From: Emticicia agri
GTDB lineage: Bacteria > Bacteroidota > Bacteroidia > Cytophagales > Spirosomataceae
Assembly (NCBI RefSeq): GCF_004168285.1
Contig: NZ_SEWF01000017.1
Coordinates: 62,001-126,000 of the forward strand
Direction of reading: 5' to 3'
Length of the DNA stretch: 64,000 bases
The notes beneath the pieces were generated by a model. That model was not told where the DNA came from. It searched no databases and worked only from the letters and a program-made list of their open reading frames with translations. A program made the translations under genes and the position numbers. Within the stretch, counting starts at the first letter, position 1, and each line of letters begins with the position of its first letter. Below are positions 7,889 through 16,246 of the stretch, piece by piece.

Positions 7889-8821
7889 TTGAGCCAGAAA
7901 ATAGGTTTAGTCATGCGTTCCACAGGTTCCTGGTATGAAGTTCGTACCGAGGAGGGACATATTTTGCAATGTCGGCTAAAGGGAAAGTTTAAAATCAAAG
8001 ATTTAAAGGTAACAAACCCTATTGCTGTGGGTGATAAAGTAGCGTATGAGATTGAGAATGAAACTGAAAATACAGCTATTATCTACGATATACTTCCCCG
8101 AGAAAATTATATTATCCGCCAATCGGTACATAAAACGGCACATGGTCATTTATTAGCTACCAATCTCGATCAGGCGATACTGATTGCCACACTAACTTTT
8201 CCGAGAACCTCACTGGGTTTTATTGACCGCTTTCTTGTTACAGCCGAATCGTTCCGTATTCCTACAGTGCTGGTCTTTAATAAACTGGATATTTTAGATG
8301 ATGAAATGATAGCTTATCAGGAAGCACTTGCCGACCTATACGAAAGCCTTGGATATAAATGTTTGTTTACCTCAGCCATTAATAATATTGGGGTAGATAC
8401 TTTCAACGAGTTGCTGAAAGGGAAAGTAACATTGCTATCCGGTCATTCGGGTGTTGGTAAATCTACTTTAGTGAATGCCATTGCGCCTGATTTAGATTTA
8501 CGTACTTCCGAAATTTCAACCTTTGCTAATAAAGGGGTACATACTACCACTTTCGCAGAAATGTTTGAAATAAACCCTGAGACTTTTATCATTGATTCAC
8601 CTGGTATCAAAGAATTAGGACTGGCAGATATGGAAAAAGAAGAAATCAGCCATTACTTTCCTGAAATGCGGGAATTGTTAAATGAATGTCGTTTTCACAA
8701 CTGCCTGCACATTGATGAACCCAAATGTGCCGTCAAAGATGGTGTAGTAGAAGGCACGATTGCTGAGAGCCGATATAGTAGCTATCTGAGTATGGTATTG
8801 GGTGAGGATAATCGAAAATAA
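7889..8821 (+). CDS. rsgA: Ribosome biogenesis GTPase RsgA
   Basis: A 310-residue circularly permuted GTPase that assists late maturation of the 30S subunit. An N-terminal OB-fold (about 1-70) precedes the GTPase domain, where motifs appear in permuted order: NKLD (G4), then GHSGVGKSTLVNAI near 185-198 (G1), then DSPGIKEL (G3). The C-terminal zinc-binding region has ECRFHNCLHIDEPKCAV, the family's Cys/His zinc knuckle. The start is TTG at 7889, giving the usual length. It stands alone, with PAP2 convergent downstream. Confidence 0.93.
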   Translation: MSQKIGLVMRSTGSWYEVRTEEGHILQCRLKGKFKIKDLKVTNPIAVGDKVAYEIENETENTAIIYDILPRENYIIRQSVHKTAHGHLLATNLDQAILIATLTFPRTSLGFIDRFLVTAESFRIPTVLVFNKLDILDDEMIAYQEALADLYESLGYKCLFTSAINNIGVDTFNELLKGKVTLLSGHSGVGKSTLVNAIAPDLDLRTSEISTFANKGVHTTTFAEMFEINPETFIIDSPGIKELGLADMEKEEISHYFPEMRELLNECRFHNCLHIDEPKCAVKDGVVEGTIAESRYSSYLSMVLGEDNRK

Positions 8822-8838
8822 ACTTGTGGCTCATGTGG

Positions 8839-8857
8839 TGCGAGCATCTTGCTCGCA
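8839..8857. repeat. GC-rich REP-like hairpin (TGCGAGCA / TGCTCGCA)
   Basis: A perfect 8-bp stem with a 3-base loop (TCT), 18 bases past the rsgA stop. It is one of several GC-rich short palindromes in this window with 3-base loops. It may terminate rsgA and the convergent PAP2 gene, but no T-tract follows. Confidence 0.5.
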
Positions 8858-8895
8858 GTTGGTTTATCAACTAACCAGTAGGCTATCTATTAACA

Positions 8896-9552
8896 CTATT
8901 CTTCCTTCCTTAATTGCTTTAACGGCGAACGAGACGTTCGCCCCACAATAAGCATAATCCCCAACACTACAGCCACACTCAATATACTCCCTGCAAAAAC
9001 ATCTCTTGGAAAATGTTGAAATAAATATACTCTTGAATACCCTATTAACATTGCCAGACCCAGCCATAAAAAACCAAGTGCATTGTTTCTGGCTACCAGC
9101 ATAAAAAAACAGGCAAAAGCAAAACCTGTAAATGTATGCCCCGACGGAAAACTCTGCCAATGATGTATTTCCAGACCTCTGACAAGATGAATGGCTCGCC
9201 CGCTATTTTCATAGACCTCCATAGGTCGTGGCAGATTAAAAATATTTTTCAACCCAACTGATATAATTCCTTTGGTAATCCAAATAATTATAAGCATTAT
9301 TGCTTTGTTTTTTACGTCTTTTTTTCCGCTGAAATATTGGTATAGGTACACCAGTAAAGGTATCAACCAGAAGCCATCTTCACCTAAAAGCGTAATCAAC
9401 CAAAAGAAAGTATCAAGAGAAGGGCTATGATGCCTATTGACCCAGAACGTCATTTCAGTAGGCGAGAAAGCTATCTGTAAACAGGCCAGAATAATCAACC
9501 ACAGGAAGAACAGGATAAAAAACGCACGATGATTTCTAAGAATTTTAAGCAT
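8896..9552 (-). CDS. PAP2-family membrane phosphatase
   Basis: A 218-residue membrane protein with about six hydrophobic segments and the three PAP2 signature motifs: KNIFNLPRP (K-x6-RP), FPSGHTF and SRVYLFQHFPRDVFAG (SR-x5-H-x3-D). Such enzymes remove phosphate from phosphatidic acid, undecaprenyl pyrophosphate or phosphatidylglycerophosphate; the substrate here is open. The start is taken at 9552 because the earlier in-frame start at 9633 would lie upstream of the -7 box at 9584-9577. The last residues (GRTSRSPLKQLRKEE) overlap a palindromic repeat (8924-8942), so the C-terminus seems to have been remodelled by it. Confidence 0.85.
   Translation of the reverse strand: MLKILRNHRAFFILFFLWLIILACLQIAFSPTEMTFWVNRHHSPSLDTFFWLITLLGEDGFWLIPLLVYLYQYFSGKKDVKNKAIMLIIIWITKGIISVGLKNIFNLPRPMEVYENSGRAIHLVRGLEIHHWQSFPSGHTFTGFAFACFFMLVARNNALGFLWLGLAMLIGYSRVYLFQHFPRDVFAGSILSVAVVLGIMLIVGRTSRSPLKQLRKEE
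8924..8942. repeat. REP-like hairpin inside the PAP2 gene 3' end
   Basis: GGCGAACG and CGTTCGCC form a perfect 8-bp stem with AGA loop. It lies within the coding sequence and encodes part of the C-terminal tail (R-T-S-R-S-P). The outer arms resemble those of the hairpin at 23770-23806. Confidence 0.5.
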
Positions 9553-9576
9553 TTTCTCTAAAAACTTTCTTAATTC

Positions 9577-9596
9577 CAAAATTAGCAGTAAATTTG
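9577..9596. promoter_or_regulatory. Divergent, abutting -7 boxes for PAP2 and yceD
   Basis: On the minus strand TAATTTTG (9584-9577) and on the plus strand TAAATTTG (9589-9596) both match TAnnTTTG and are four bases apart. They would start transcription toward PAP2 (ATG 9552) and yceD (GTG 9615). Polymerase could hardly bind both at once. Neither has a perfect -33 TTG. Confidence 0.4.
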
Positions 9597-9614
9597 CAAC
9601 CTTTCTGTAAAAAC

Positions 9615-10169
9615 GTGAGCAAGGTAATATCAAAATATGACATTCATATTCAGGGCCTCGAAAATAATAAGCAATACACTTATGAGTTTGAAGGAGGTAA
9701 TGAATTTTTCGAGTTTTTTGAACAGGATATTATTACAAGCGGTCATTTTAAAGCCGAGGTAGTACTTGATAAAAACTCGGCTCTTATGCAATTGTCTTTT
9801 GATATTGAAGGAGTAGTAGAACTGACGTGTGATCGTTGTCTGGAACCTTTCGAGGAACCTATTCATTTAAAAGAAAAATATATCTATAAATTTGGAGACC
9901 GACACGAAGAAATCACCGACGAAATAGAGATTATTCCCCAACATACCGCAACTATTAACCTTGCCCAGCACATGTATGACTTTATCGGGGTTTCGCTTCC
10001 AATGAAGAAATTACACCCCCGGTTCAGAAATGAAGAAGACGACGAGGACGATAAATTTATATATTCGACAGACGAAGGAGCAGAAGAAGATGAAAAAAAA
10101 GAAGAGCATATAGACCCACGTTGGGCGGCTCTCTTATCGCTGAAGAATCCGAAAGAAGGACAAAATTAA
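9615..10169 (+). CDS. yceD: YceD/DUF177 protein, upstream of rpmF
   Basis: A 184-residue DUF177 protein, a family linked to 23S rRNA processing and almost always encoded just before rpmF, as here. The CDRC pair near residues 70-73 is the family's conserved cysteine motif (usually T-C-x-R-C-L). A long acidic stretch (EEDDEDDKF, EGAEEDEKKEE) fills the C-terminal third, followed by IDPRWAALLSLK, the usual ending. The frame is open from a TTG at 9594, but that codon lies inside the -7 box, so GTG 9615 is preferred. Confidence 0.85.
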   Translation: MSKVISKYDIHIQGLENNKQYTYEFEGGNEFFEFFEQDIITSGHFKAEVVLDKNSALMQLSFDIEGVVELTCDRCLEPFEEPIHLKEKYIYKFGDRHEEITDEIEIIPQHTATINLAQHMYDFIGVSLPMKKLHPRFRNEEDDEDDKFIYSTDEGAEEDEKKEEHIDPRWAALLSLKNPKEGQN

Positions 10170-10239
10170 GATAAATATAAGTACAAAAAATATTAATGCT
10201 GGCTTGGGAAAGACGGTGTTAGTTTAATTCATCAGAACA

Positions 10240-10431
10240 ATGGCACATCCAAAACGAAGACATTCGACAACAAGAAGAGATAAACGTAGAACACACGATG
10301 CTTTATCAACAAAGGCATTGGCAGTAGATGCCACTACAGGTGAAATTCACCTACGTCATCGTGCGCACGTATTTGAAGGAAATTTATATTACAAAGGTAA
10401 ATTAGTGGTTGAAAGCTACGAAAAAGCATAA
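10240..10431 (+). CDS. rpmF: Large ribosomal subunit protein bL32
   Basis: 63 residues, strongly basic at the N-terminus (MAHPKRRHSTTRRDKRRTHD), the classic bL32 opening. It continues with the conserved H-L-R-H-R-A and YYKGKLVV segments. The four zinc-binding cysteines of some bL32 proteins are absent, which is normal for this group. It sits 70 bases after yceD and 100 bases before plsX, the conserved yceD-rpmF-plsX order. Confidence 0.95.
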   Translation: MAHPKRRHSTTRRDKRRTHDALSTKALAVDATTGEIHLRHRAHVFEGNLYYKGKLVVESYEKA

Positions 10432-10531
10432 GATTTTTCGTAAATTACTTGATTCCGGTATTTTTGAATAAGGTAAAACCTTGCTGATATTCCGAAACAA
10501 GCAAACATTTATTCACTAAAGCCATTCCTTT

Positions 10532-11476
10532 ATGAAAATTGCCGTTGATGTTATGGGAGGAGATTTTGCTCCCAAAGCCATTATCGAAGGTGCCGTAATA
10601 GCTGCTAACCATTTGCCTGAAGGTACGAAACTCGTATTGGTAGGCAAGCAGGGAGTGATGTTAGATATTTTACGAACGTTAAAATATCCTGCTCATGCTA
10701 TTGAAATGGTTAATGCCGATGACATTATCGAGATGAGTGAGCATCCTACAAGAGCATTTTCTCAAAAACCCAATTCCAGCATTGGAGTTGGGTTTAAACT
10801 TTTAAAAGAAAAGCAGGTAGATGCTTTTTGTAGTGCAGGGAATACAGGCGCCATGATGGTAGGGTCGCTGTTTACATTAAAAACAGTAGGCAATATCCAA
10901 CGCCCTCCTATTGCCGGCTTTTTCCCTCTGAAAAATGGTGGTTACAGCCTTATGCTCGACATAGGTGCCAACGCTGACTGTAAACCGGAAGTATTAGCCG
11001 AGTTTGCAGAGTTAGGTTCGTTATACGCCAAATTCTCATTTGGTATCGAACGTCCTAAAGTAGCTTTGCTGAATATCGGCGAAGAAGAACAAAAAGGGTC
11101 AACCGTTGTTCAGGCAGCTTATCAGTTATTAAAAATCAGCAAAAAAATAAACTTTATCGGTAATGTAGAAGGTCGTGATTTGTTTGATGGCAAAGCAGAC
11201 GTGATAGTTACAGAAGGTTTTACAGGAAACGTGATTTTTAAAATGGGCGAGTCGTTGTATGACTACGCAGCAGAACAAGGCATTAAAGACCCGTTGATTG
11301 ACCGCATGAACTACGAAGTAGGCGGCGGAAGCCCGATTATTGGTATCAAAGGTAATGTGATTGTGGCACATGGTATCTCAAGCCCTGAAGCCATCAAAAA
11401 CATGATTCTTCTGGCCAAGCGTCAGGTGGACTCAAAAGTAACCGAGCAAATAGTAGAAGCATACGAAAATAGATAA
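10532..11476 (+). CDS. plsX: Phosphate acyltransferase PlsX
   Basis: A 314-residue enzyme that converts acyl-ACP to acyl-phosphate, the first step of glycerophospholipid synthesis by the PlsX/PlsY route. The N-terminus MKIAVDVMGGDFAP, the CSAGNTGAMM motif and VEGRDLFDG / DVIVTEGFTGNV are all standard PlsX sequences. Cytosolic, peripheral at the membrane. The stop codon TAA lies inside the left arm of the terminator at 11473-11505, so the transcript probably ends immediately after this gene. Confidence 0.95.
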   Translation: MKIAVDVMGGDFAPKAIIEGAVIAANHLPEGTKLVLVGKQGVMLDILRTLKYPAHAIEMVNADDIIEMSEHPTRAFSQKPNSSIGVGFKLLKEKQVDAFCSAGNTGAMMVGSLFTLKTVGNIQRPPIAGFFPLKNGGYSLMLDIGANADCKPEVLAEFAELGSLYAKFSFGIERPKVALLNIGEEEQKGSTVVQAAYQLLKISKKINFIGNVEGRDLFDGKADVIVTEGFTGNVIFKMGESLYDYAAEQGIKDPLIDRMNYEVGGGSPIIGIKGNVIVAHGISSPEAIKNMILLAKRQVDSKVTEQIVEAYENR

Positions 11477-11510
11477 GCCCGTAATCTGTAAGATTACAGG
11501 CTTATTTTTT
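11473..11510 (+). terminator. Strong terminator overlapping the plsX stop codon
   Basis: A 15-bp stem with one mismatch (11473-11487 with 11491-11505), a GTA loop and a T-tract at 11505-11510. It separates plsX from fabH, so fabH should have its own promoter. Confidence 0.9.
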
Positions 11511-11606
11511 ATTAATTAATAATACTTTTCATACTGATAAACTAACCCCAGTAACGAAAAGAAATCTGAATTTCTCCTTCTGTTTGGGGTTGGAAAAAAT
11601 TGTACA

Positions 11607-12590
11607 ATGAAACTTAGAGCAGCTATCACAGGTGTTCATGGCTATTTGCCAGAAGATATTTTGACTAACGAAGACTTATCTAAGATTGTAGAAACCAGTG
11701 ATGAGTGGATAACCACCCGAACAGGTATCAAAGAACGCCATATACTTAACAAAGAATTAGGCACCTCTCATATGGCTTCTGAAGCAGTTAGAGGTCTCCT
11801 CAAAAAAACCAATACCCAGCCCGAAGAAGTAGATTTAGTAATATGTGCAACGGTAACACCAGACTATATGTTTCCGTCAACAGCCAATCTGGTTTGTACC
11901 CAGGTGGGGATACCTACTATTGGTAGTTTCGATATTCTGGCTGCTTGTTCAGGTTTTCTGTATGCCCTTTCTATTGGTTCACAATTCATCGAATCGGGCA
12001 GATATAAAAAAGTAATTATTATCGGGGCAGATAAAATGTCTGCTATCATAGATTATACCGACCGCACCACCTGCGTATTGTTTGGTGATGGTGCCGGAGC
12101 CGTGATGCTTGAGCCTACAACCGAAGAAAATGGGCTGATGGATTTTCTGCTTCGTTCTGACGGAACAGGAGAAAATCACTTGATTATGAAAGGTGGTGGA
12201 AGCCGCTTCCCTGCTTCTCATGAAACTGTTGACCAACGTTTACATTATATTCATCAGGAAGGGCCGTCTGTATTCAAATTTGCCGTAACCAATATGGCTG
12301 ATATATCGGCAGAAATCATGGAGCGTAATAAGCTGACCGGAGACGATATTGCCTGGTTAGTACCACATCAGGCTAATAAGCGTATCATTGATGCCACTGC
12401 CCGCCGTATGGGCATTGGTGATGAAAAAGTAATGCTGAATATACAGAAATACGGAAACACAACTGCCGGAACTATACCGCTTTGCCTTTTTGATTATGAA
12501 AAACAATTGAAAAAAGGTGATAATCTGATTTTAGCGGCTTTTGGTGGCGGCTTTACGTGGGGTTCTGCCTATATTAAATGGGCGTACTAA
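11607..12590 (+). CDS. fabH: 3-oxoacyl-ACP synthase III (KAS III)
   Basis: A 327-residue thiolase-fold condensing enzyme that starts fatty-acid synthesis from acyl-CoA and malonyl-ACP. The catalytic triad is visible: cysteine in [10 protein letters not shown] (about 113), histidine in VPHQANKRI (about 254) and asparagine in [11 protein letters not shown] (about 283). Length and motifs are standard. It is close behind plsX but separated by a terminator. The next gene starts 45 bases later. Confidence 0.95.
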   Translation: MKLRAAITGVHGYLPEDILTNEDLSKIVETSDEWITTRTGIKERHILNKELGTSHMASEAVRGLLKKTNTQPEEVDLVICATVTPDYMFPSTANLVCTQVGIPTIGSFDILAACSGFLYALSIGSQFIESGRYKKVIIIGADKMSAIIDYTDRTTCVLFGDGAGAVMLEPTTEENGLMDFLLRSDGTGENHLIMKGGGSRFPASHETVDQRLHYIHQEGPSVFKFAVTNMADISAEIMERNKLTGDDIAWLVPHQANKRIIDATARRMGIGDEKVMLNIQKYGNTTAGTIPLCLFDYEKQLKKGDNLILAAFGGGFTWGSAYIKWAY

Positions 12591-12635
12591 AAAAGTAAAA
12601 GCAATCATAACACTATTCTAACACAACGCAGTAAA

Positions 12636-13304
12636 ATGAAAAAATTACTGATACTAACAATAACCTTATTAGGGTTACAATCCACATTTGCCCAGCAGAT
12701 GAGGGTAGTTGAGCAATATTCATTAGGCTATGGTTTTGACAAAAAAACGTCAGTACCGACATTTATGTATAGTCAAACCTTGGTAATGGGTAAAAAAAAT
12801 AGCTTTGCTATTGGTACAGGTTTCAGAGTTACCTCTTTCTTTGCTAAAGGTAAAACCTATACAGGTACAGAGGCTAAAAATGAGAAAGTAAGTTTTATTC
12901 CTTACCCACGTGCCAATGTAAATACCTTTAACATTCCGCTTATTCTGGAGTTTCAGGCAAAAAAAGTATTGATAGGTGCCAATATTGATTTAATAGGATT
13001 CGCTTTTGGTAAAACAAGAGATTCTTTGACTATAAAAAACAACAGTGGCCAAAAATTAGACTCACTGAGTGCTTCTCCGCCACGCCTGAATTTAGCCTTG
13101 GGGGGTAGAGGAACAACCACTAATCAGGTTTATATTGGTTTCAGACCACAGGAAGAATTTACAATTAAAGTAGGTGTAAACTTCTTATTCACCCAGTATA
13201 ACGCACGCTATCGCAGAAACGGTAAAGATGTAGAGTTCGGACGTTTCAAATACGATGTTCCACTAATGCCTTTTGTGAGTCTGGTCTTTAATTTTGAACG
13301 ATAA
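12636..13304 (+). CDS. Secreted protein, probable outer-membrane beta-barrel
   Basis: 222 residues with a signal peptide (MKKLLILTITLLGLQSTFAQ, cleavage near residue 20). The body alternates short hydrophobic strands with glycine and aromatic residues (VEQYSLGYGFDKK, LVMGKKNSFAIGTGF, EEFTIKVGVNFLFTQYNARY) and ends in an aromatic-rich strand, VSLVFNFE. This is the look of a small outer-membrane barrel of the PorT or porin-like type. I do not recognise a named family. It sits between fabH and efp with short gaps and may be cotranscribed with either. Confidence 0.6.
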   Translation: MKKLLILTITLLGLQSTFAQQMRVVEQYSLGYGFDKKTSVPTFMYSQTLVMGKKNSFAIGTGFRVTSFFAKGKTYTGTEAKNEKVSFIPYPRANVNTFNIPLILEFQAKKVLIGANIDLIGFAFGKTRDSLTIKNNSGQKLDSLSASPPRLNLALGGRGTTTNQVYIGFRPQEEFTIKVGVNFLFTQYNARYRRNGKDVEFGRFKYDVPLMPFVSLVFNFER

Positions 13305-13341
13305 ATATATTTTGACAATTAAGTTTGAATACTAATTAGTA

Positions 13342-13911
13342 ATGGCAACAACAGCAGATTTTAGAAATGGCCTTTGTCTGGATTGGAACAATGACCTTTA
13401 TACAATTGTAGAGTTTCAACACGTAAAACCTGGTAAAGGTCCGGCTTTTGTGAGAACAAAACTAAGAAACCTACGCACCGGAAGAGTAATTGATAATACT
13501 TTTAACTCTGGTGTAACAGTTACAACGGCACGTATAGAAAAAAGACAATATCAATTTCTTTATAAAGACGAAACAGGTTTCAATTTTATGGAAACCGAAA
13601 CATTTGAACAGGTAAATATTGAAGATAAACTGGTTCCACAAGCCGACCTGCTAAAAGAAGGTCAACAAGTAGATATTCTGGTTCATGCTGAAACTGAAAC
13701 TATTTTAAGTGTAGAATTACCTGCTTATGTAGAGTTAAGAGTAACTTATACAGAGCCCGGTGTAAAAGGCGATACTGCTAACAGCCCATCGAAACCGGCA
13801 ACTGTTGAAACAGGAGCAACTATAAAAGTACCTCTTTTTATTGAAAACGACGAATTGATTCGTGTAAATACAAGTACTTACGAATACGATTCAAGAGTAA
13901 AAGAGAAATAA
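13342..13911 (+). CDS. efp: Translation elongation factor P
   Basis: 189 residues with the three beta-barrel domains of EF-P, which relieves ribosome stalling at polyproline stretches. The loop [15 protein letters not shown] carries K32 at the position modified in other bacteria. The C-terminal domain ends [20 protein letters not shown], the standard EF-P signature. No EpmA or EarP modification gene is nearby. Confidence 0.95.
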   Translation: MATTADFRNGLCLDWNNDLYTIVEFQHVKPGKGPAFVRTKLRNLRTGRVIDNTFNSGVTVTTARIEKRQYQFLYKDETGFNFMETETFEQVNIEDKLVPQADLLKEGQQVDILVHAETETILSVELPAYVELRVTYTEPGVKGDTANSPSKPATVETGATIKVPLFIENDELIRVNTSTYEYDSRVKEK

Positions 13912-14015
13912 AATACTAATAACAGACGACATCGCATTGTGCAGAAATAGGGAGTGAATAAAATTGATTTAAGAATTTTTTAATTCTGAAATCAAACGTG
14001 AGCGTTCCGGATTTC

Positions 14016-14046
14016 TTTGTGGGTGTCGTCTTTATGTTTACTTTTG
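14016..14046 (+). promoter_or_regulatory. Bacteroidota promoter for accB-accC
   Basis: TTTG at 14016-14019, then 19 bases, then TACTTTTG at 14039-14046: an exact match to the -33/-7 consensus. Transcription would begin near 14052, giving a ~170-base leader that contains the two hairpins at 14069-14134. Confidence 0.65.
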
Positions 14047-14068
14047 TAGGAGCATAACCCCACCCCTT

Positions 14069-14134
14069 CCCCTCCCCAACTGTGGAGAGGGGAGAAAAAA
14101 TAAAAGTCCCTTTCCCCACTGTTGGGGAAAGGGA
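14069..14134. repeat. Two tandem C/G-rich hairpins in the accB leader
   Basis: Hairpin one pairs 14069-14078 with 14083-14092 (10 bp, one mismatch, loop ACTG). Hairpin two pairs 14107-14118 with 14123-14134 (12 bp perfect, loop CTGT). Both are runs of C and T pairing with runs of G and A. They resemble an intergenic palindrome family common in Bacteroidota; a related short form (CCCCTGAAGGGG) follows the gene ending at 33090. They sit between the likely promoter and accB. Confidence 0.6.
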
Positions 14135-14220
14135 TTTAGGGAAAGGGGTCTTAGTTATAAAAAAACTCCCGGAATCAGATAAACTAAAACTCAATTAGAA
14201 ACGACAAATCTTTACCCTTC

Positions 14221-14706
14221 ATGGAAACAAAAGACATTCAGAAACTGATAGACTTTATTGCACAATCAGGATTAGATGAAGTAAATATCGAAACATCGGA
14301 GTTAAAATTAGCTATTAAACGCTATTCAAACGTAGCACCTGTAGCCATTCAGCAAGCACCTGCACCTGTTATTCAGGCTCCTGTTTCTGCCCCAACACCC
14401 GCTGCAGTAGCACCTGTTACTCAACCTGCCGCACCTGCTGAAAAACCTGCTGCTGCCAGCGCAAGCAACCTCATTACCATTAAATCGCCAATGATTGGCA
14501 CTTTCTATCGTTCTGCAGGCCCTGATAAGCCGTTTTTTGTAGAAGTAGGTGATGAAGTTTCATCAGGCAAAGTTGTTTGTATCATTGAAGCAATGAAACT
14601 ATTCAACGAAATTGAATCAGAAGTATCCGGAAAAATTGTAAAAATATTGGTTGATAACGCCTCACCTGTTGAGTTTGACCAGCCATTGTTCTTAGTAGAG
14701 CCTTGA
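14221..14706 (+). CDS. accB: Biotin carboxyl carrier protein of acetyl-CoA carboxylase
   Basis: 161 residues. An N-terminal helical segment (1-40) is followed by a Pro/Ala-rich linker (about 45-85) and the biotinyl domain, with the biotin attachment motif [10 protein letters not shown] (K126) and the thumb-like [13 protein letters not shown]. This is the carrier subunit of acetyl-CoA carboxylase in fatty-acid synthesis. accC follows 98 bases later. Confidence 0.95.
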   Translation: METKDIQKLIDFIAQSGLDEVNIETSELKLAIKRYSNVAPVAIQQAPAPVIQAPVSAPTPAAVAPVTQPAAPAEKPAAASASNLITIKSPMIGTFYRSAGPDKPFFVEVGDEVSSGKVVCIIEAMKLFNEIESEVSGKIVKILVDNASPVEFDQPLFLVEP

Positions 14707-14804
14707 TAGGCCTGACTTATAGAATAAGTTTCATAACATTTTTCTGCAAAGTTTGTTAATTGATTCAATAGCCGAAAACGCTTACAATTCCTAATTGAAA
14801 CTTT

Positions 14805-16148
14805 ATGTTCAAGAAAATACTTATAGCCAACCGTGGCGAAATTGCCCTGAGAATCATCAGAACCTGTAAAGAGATGGGCATAAAAACCGTGGCTGTTTAT
14901 TCAACTGCCGACCGCGACAGTTTACACGTACGTTTTGCCGATGAAGCCGTTTGTATTGGCCCCGCTGTAAGCAAACAATCGTATCTGAATATTCCGAATA
15001 TTATCTCTGCTGCCGAAATCACCAATGCCGATGCGATACATCCGGGCTATGGTTTCTTGTCAGAGAATGCCGAATTTTCAAGAATCTGTGCCGAATACGG
15101 TATCAAGTTTATTGGTGCTACTGCCGAGCAAATCAATTACATGGGTGATAAAGCTACGGCTAAAGCTACCATGAAAGACTCAGGAGTACCTGTTATTCCG
15201 GGGTCAGAAGGTTTGTTAGAATCAGTGGAAGAAGGCAAGAAAATAGCCAAAGAAATCGGGTATCCGGTTATTGTGAAAGCAACTGCCGGAGGTGGTGGTC
15301 GTGGGATGCGTATCATCAAAGACGAAAGCGAGTTTGAAAAAGCCTGGGACGATGCCAAAATGGAATCAGGAGCCGCTTTCGGGAATGATGGTCTATATTT
15401 AGAGAAATTTGTAGAAGAACCCCGCCACATCGAGATTCAGGTAGTGGGCGACCAATATGGTAAAGTATGCCACTTATCAGAACGTGATTGTTCTATTCAA
15501 CGCCGCCATCAGAAATTAGTAGAAGAAACTCCATCACCGATTGTTTCGCAGGAATTACGTGAGAAAATGGGTGAGGCAGCTATCAAAGGTGCTGCGGCTA
15601 TTGGTTATGAAGGAGCAGGAACTATCGAGTTCCTGGTAGATAAACACGGCAAATTCTATTTCATGGAAATGAATACCCGTATTCAGGTAGAACATCCGAT
15701 TACAGAAGAAGTAACCGATTTCGATTTAATTAAAGAGCAGATAAAAGTAGCGGCTGGTGTACCAATTTCAGGAAAAAATTACTTCCCGAAATTGTATGCG
15801 ATGGAGTGCCGTATCAATGCCGAAGATCCGGGCAATAATTTCCGTCCATCACCGGGTAAAATCACTAATCTGCATTTACCGGGTGGGCACGGCGTGAGAG
15901 TTGACAGCCACGTGTATGCAGGCTATACCATTCCGCCAAACTACGACTCTATGATTGCTAAGCTAATCGTAACTGGTCAATCAAGAGAAGAAGTAATTAC
16001 CCGTATGAAACGAGCCTTGCAGGAGTTTGTAATTGAGGGTGTAAAAACTACCATTCCATTCCATATTAAACTCATGGAAGACGAGCAATTTAAATCGGGT
16101 CATTTTACCACCAAGTTTTTAGAAAGTTTCGATTTTAGTGATTTATAA
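14805..16148 (+). CDS. accC: Biotin carboxylase subunit of acetyl-CoA carboxylase
   Basis: A 447-residue ATP-grasp enzyme that carboxylates the biotin on AccB. It starts [17 protein letters not shown], has the glycine-rich ATP loop [11 protein letters not shown] near 160-170, the [18 protein letters not shown] segment and [14 protein letters not shown] near the catalytic centre. The length matches E. coli AccC. With accB it forms the ACC biotin module; the carboxyltransferase genes are not in this window. Confidence 0.96.
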   Translation: MFKKILIANRGEIALRIIRTCKEMGIKTVAVYSTADRDSLHVRFADEAVCIGPAVSKQSYLNIPNIISAAEITNADAIHPGYGFLSENAEFSRICAEYGIKFIGATAEQINYMGDKATAKATMKDSGVPVIPGSEGLLESVEEGKKIAKEIGYPVIVKATAGGGGRGMRIIKDESEFEKAWDDAKMESGAAFGNDGLYLEKFVEEPRHIEIQVVGDQYGKVCHLSERDCSIQRRHQKLVEETPSPIVSQELREKMGEAAIKGAAAIGYEGAGTIEFLVDKHGKFYFMEMNTRIQVEHPITEEVTDFDLIKEQIKVAAGVPISGKNYFPKLYAMECRINAEDPGNNFRPSPGKITNLHLPGGHGVRVDSHVYAGYTIPPNYDSMIAKLIVTGQSREEVITRMKRALQEFVIEGVKTTIPFHIKLMEDEQFKSGHFTTKFLESFDFSDL

Positions 16149-16154
16149 AAAAAA

Positions 16155-16179
16155 GGTCCTCAAACGAGGGCCTTTTTTT
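16155..16179 (+). terminator. Terminator after accC
   Basis: GGTCCTC (16155-16161) pairs with GAGGGCC (16166-16172, one G-T pair), loop AAAC, followed by seven T and preceded by a run of A. Confidence 0.92.
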
Positions 16180-16246
16180 GTACACTGTCTCCTAAAATTT
16201 ACAATCAATTGAATAATGAATGATGAGATTATTACTTTCCAGTCAA

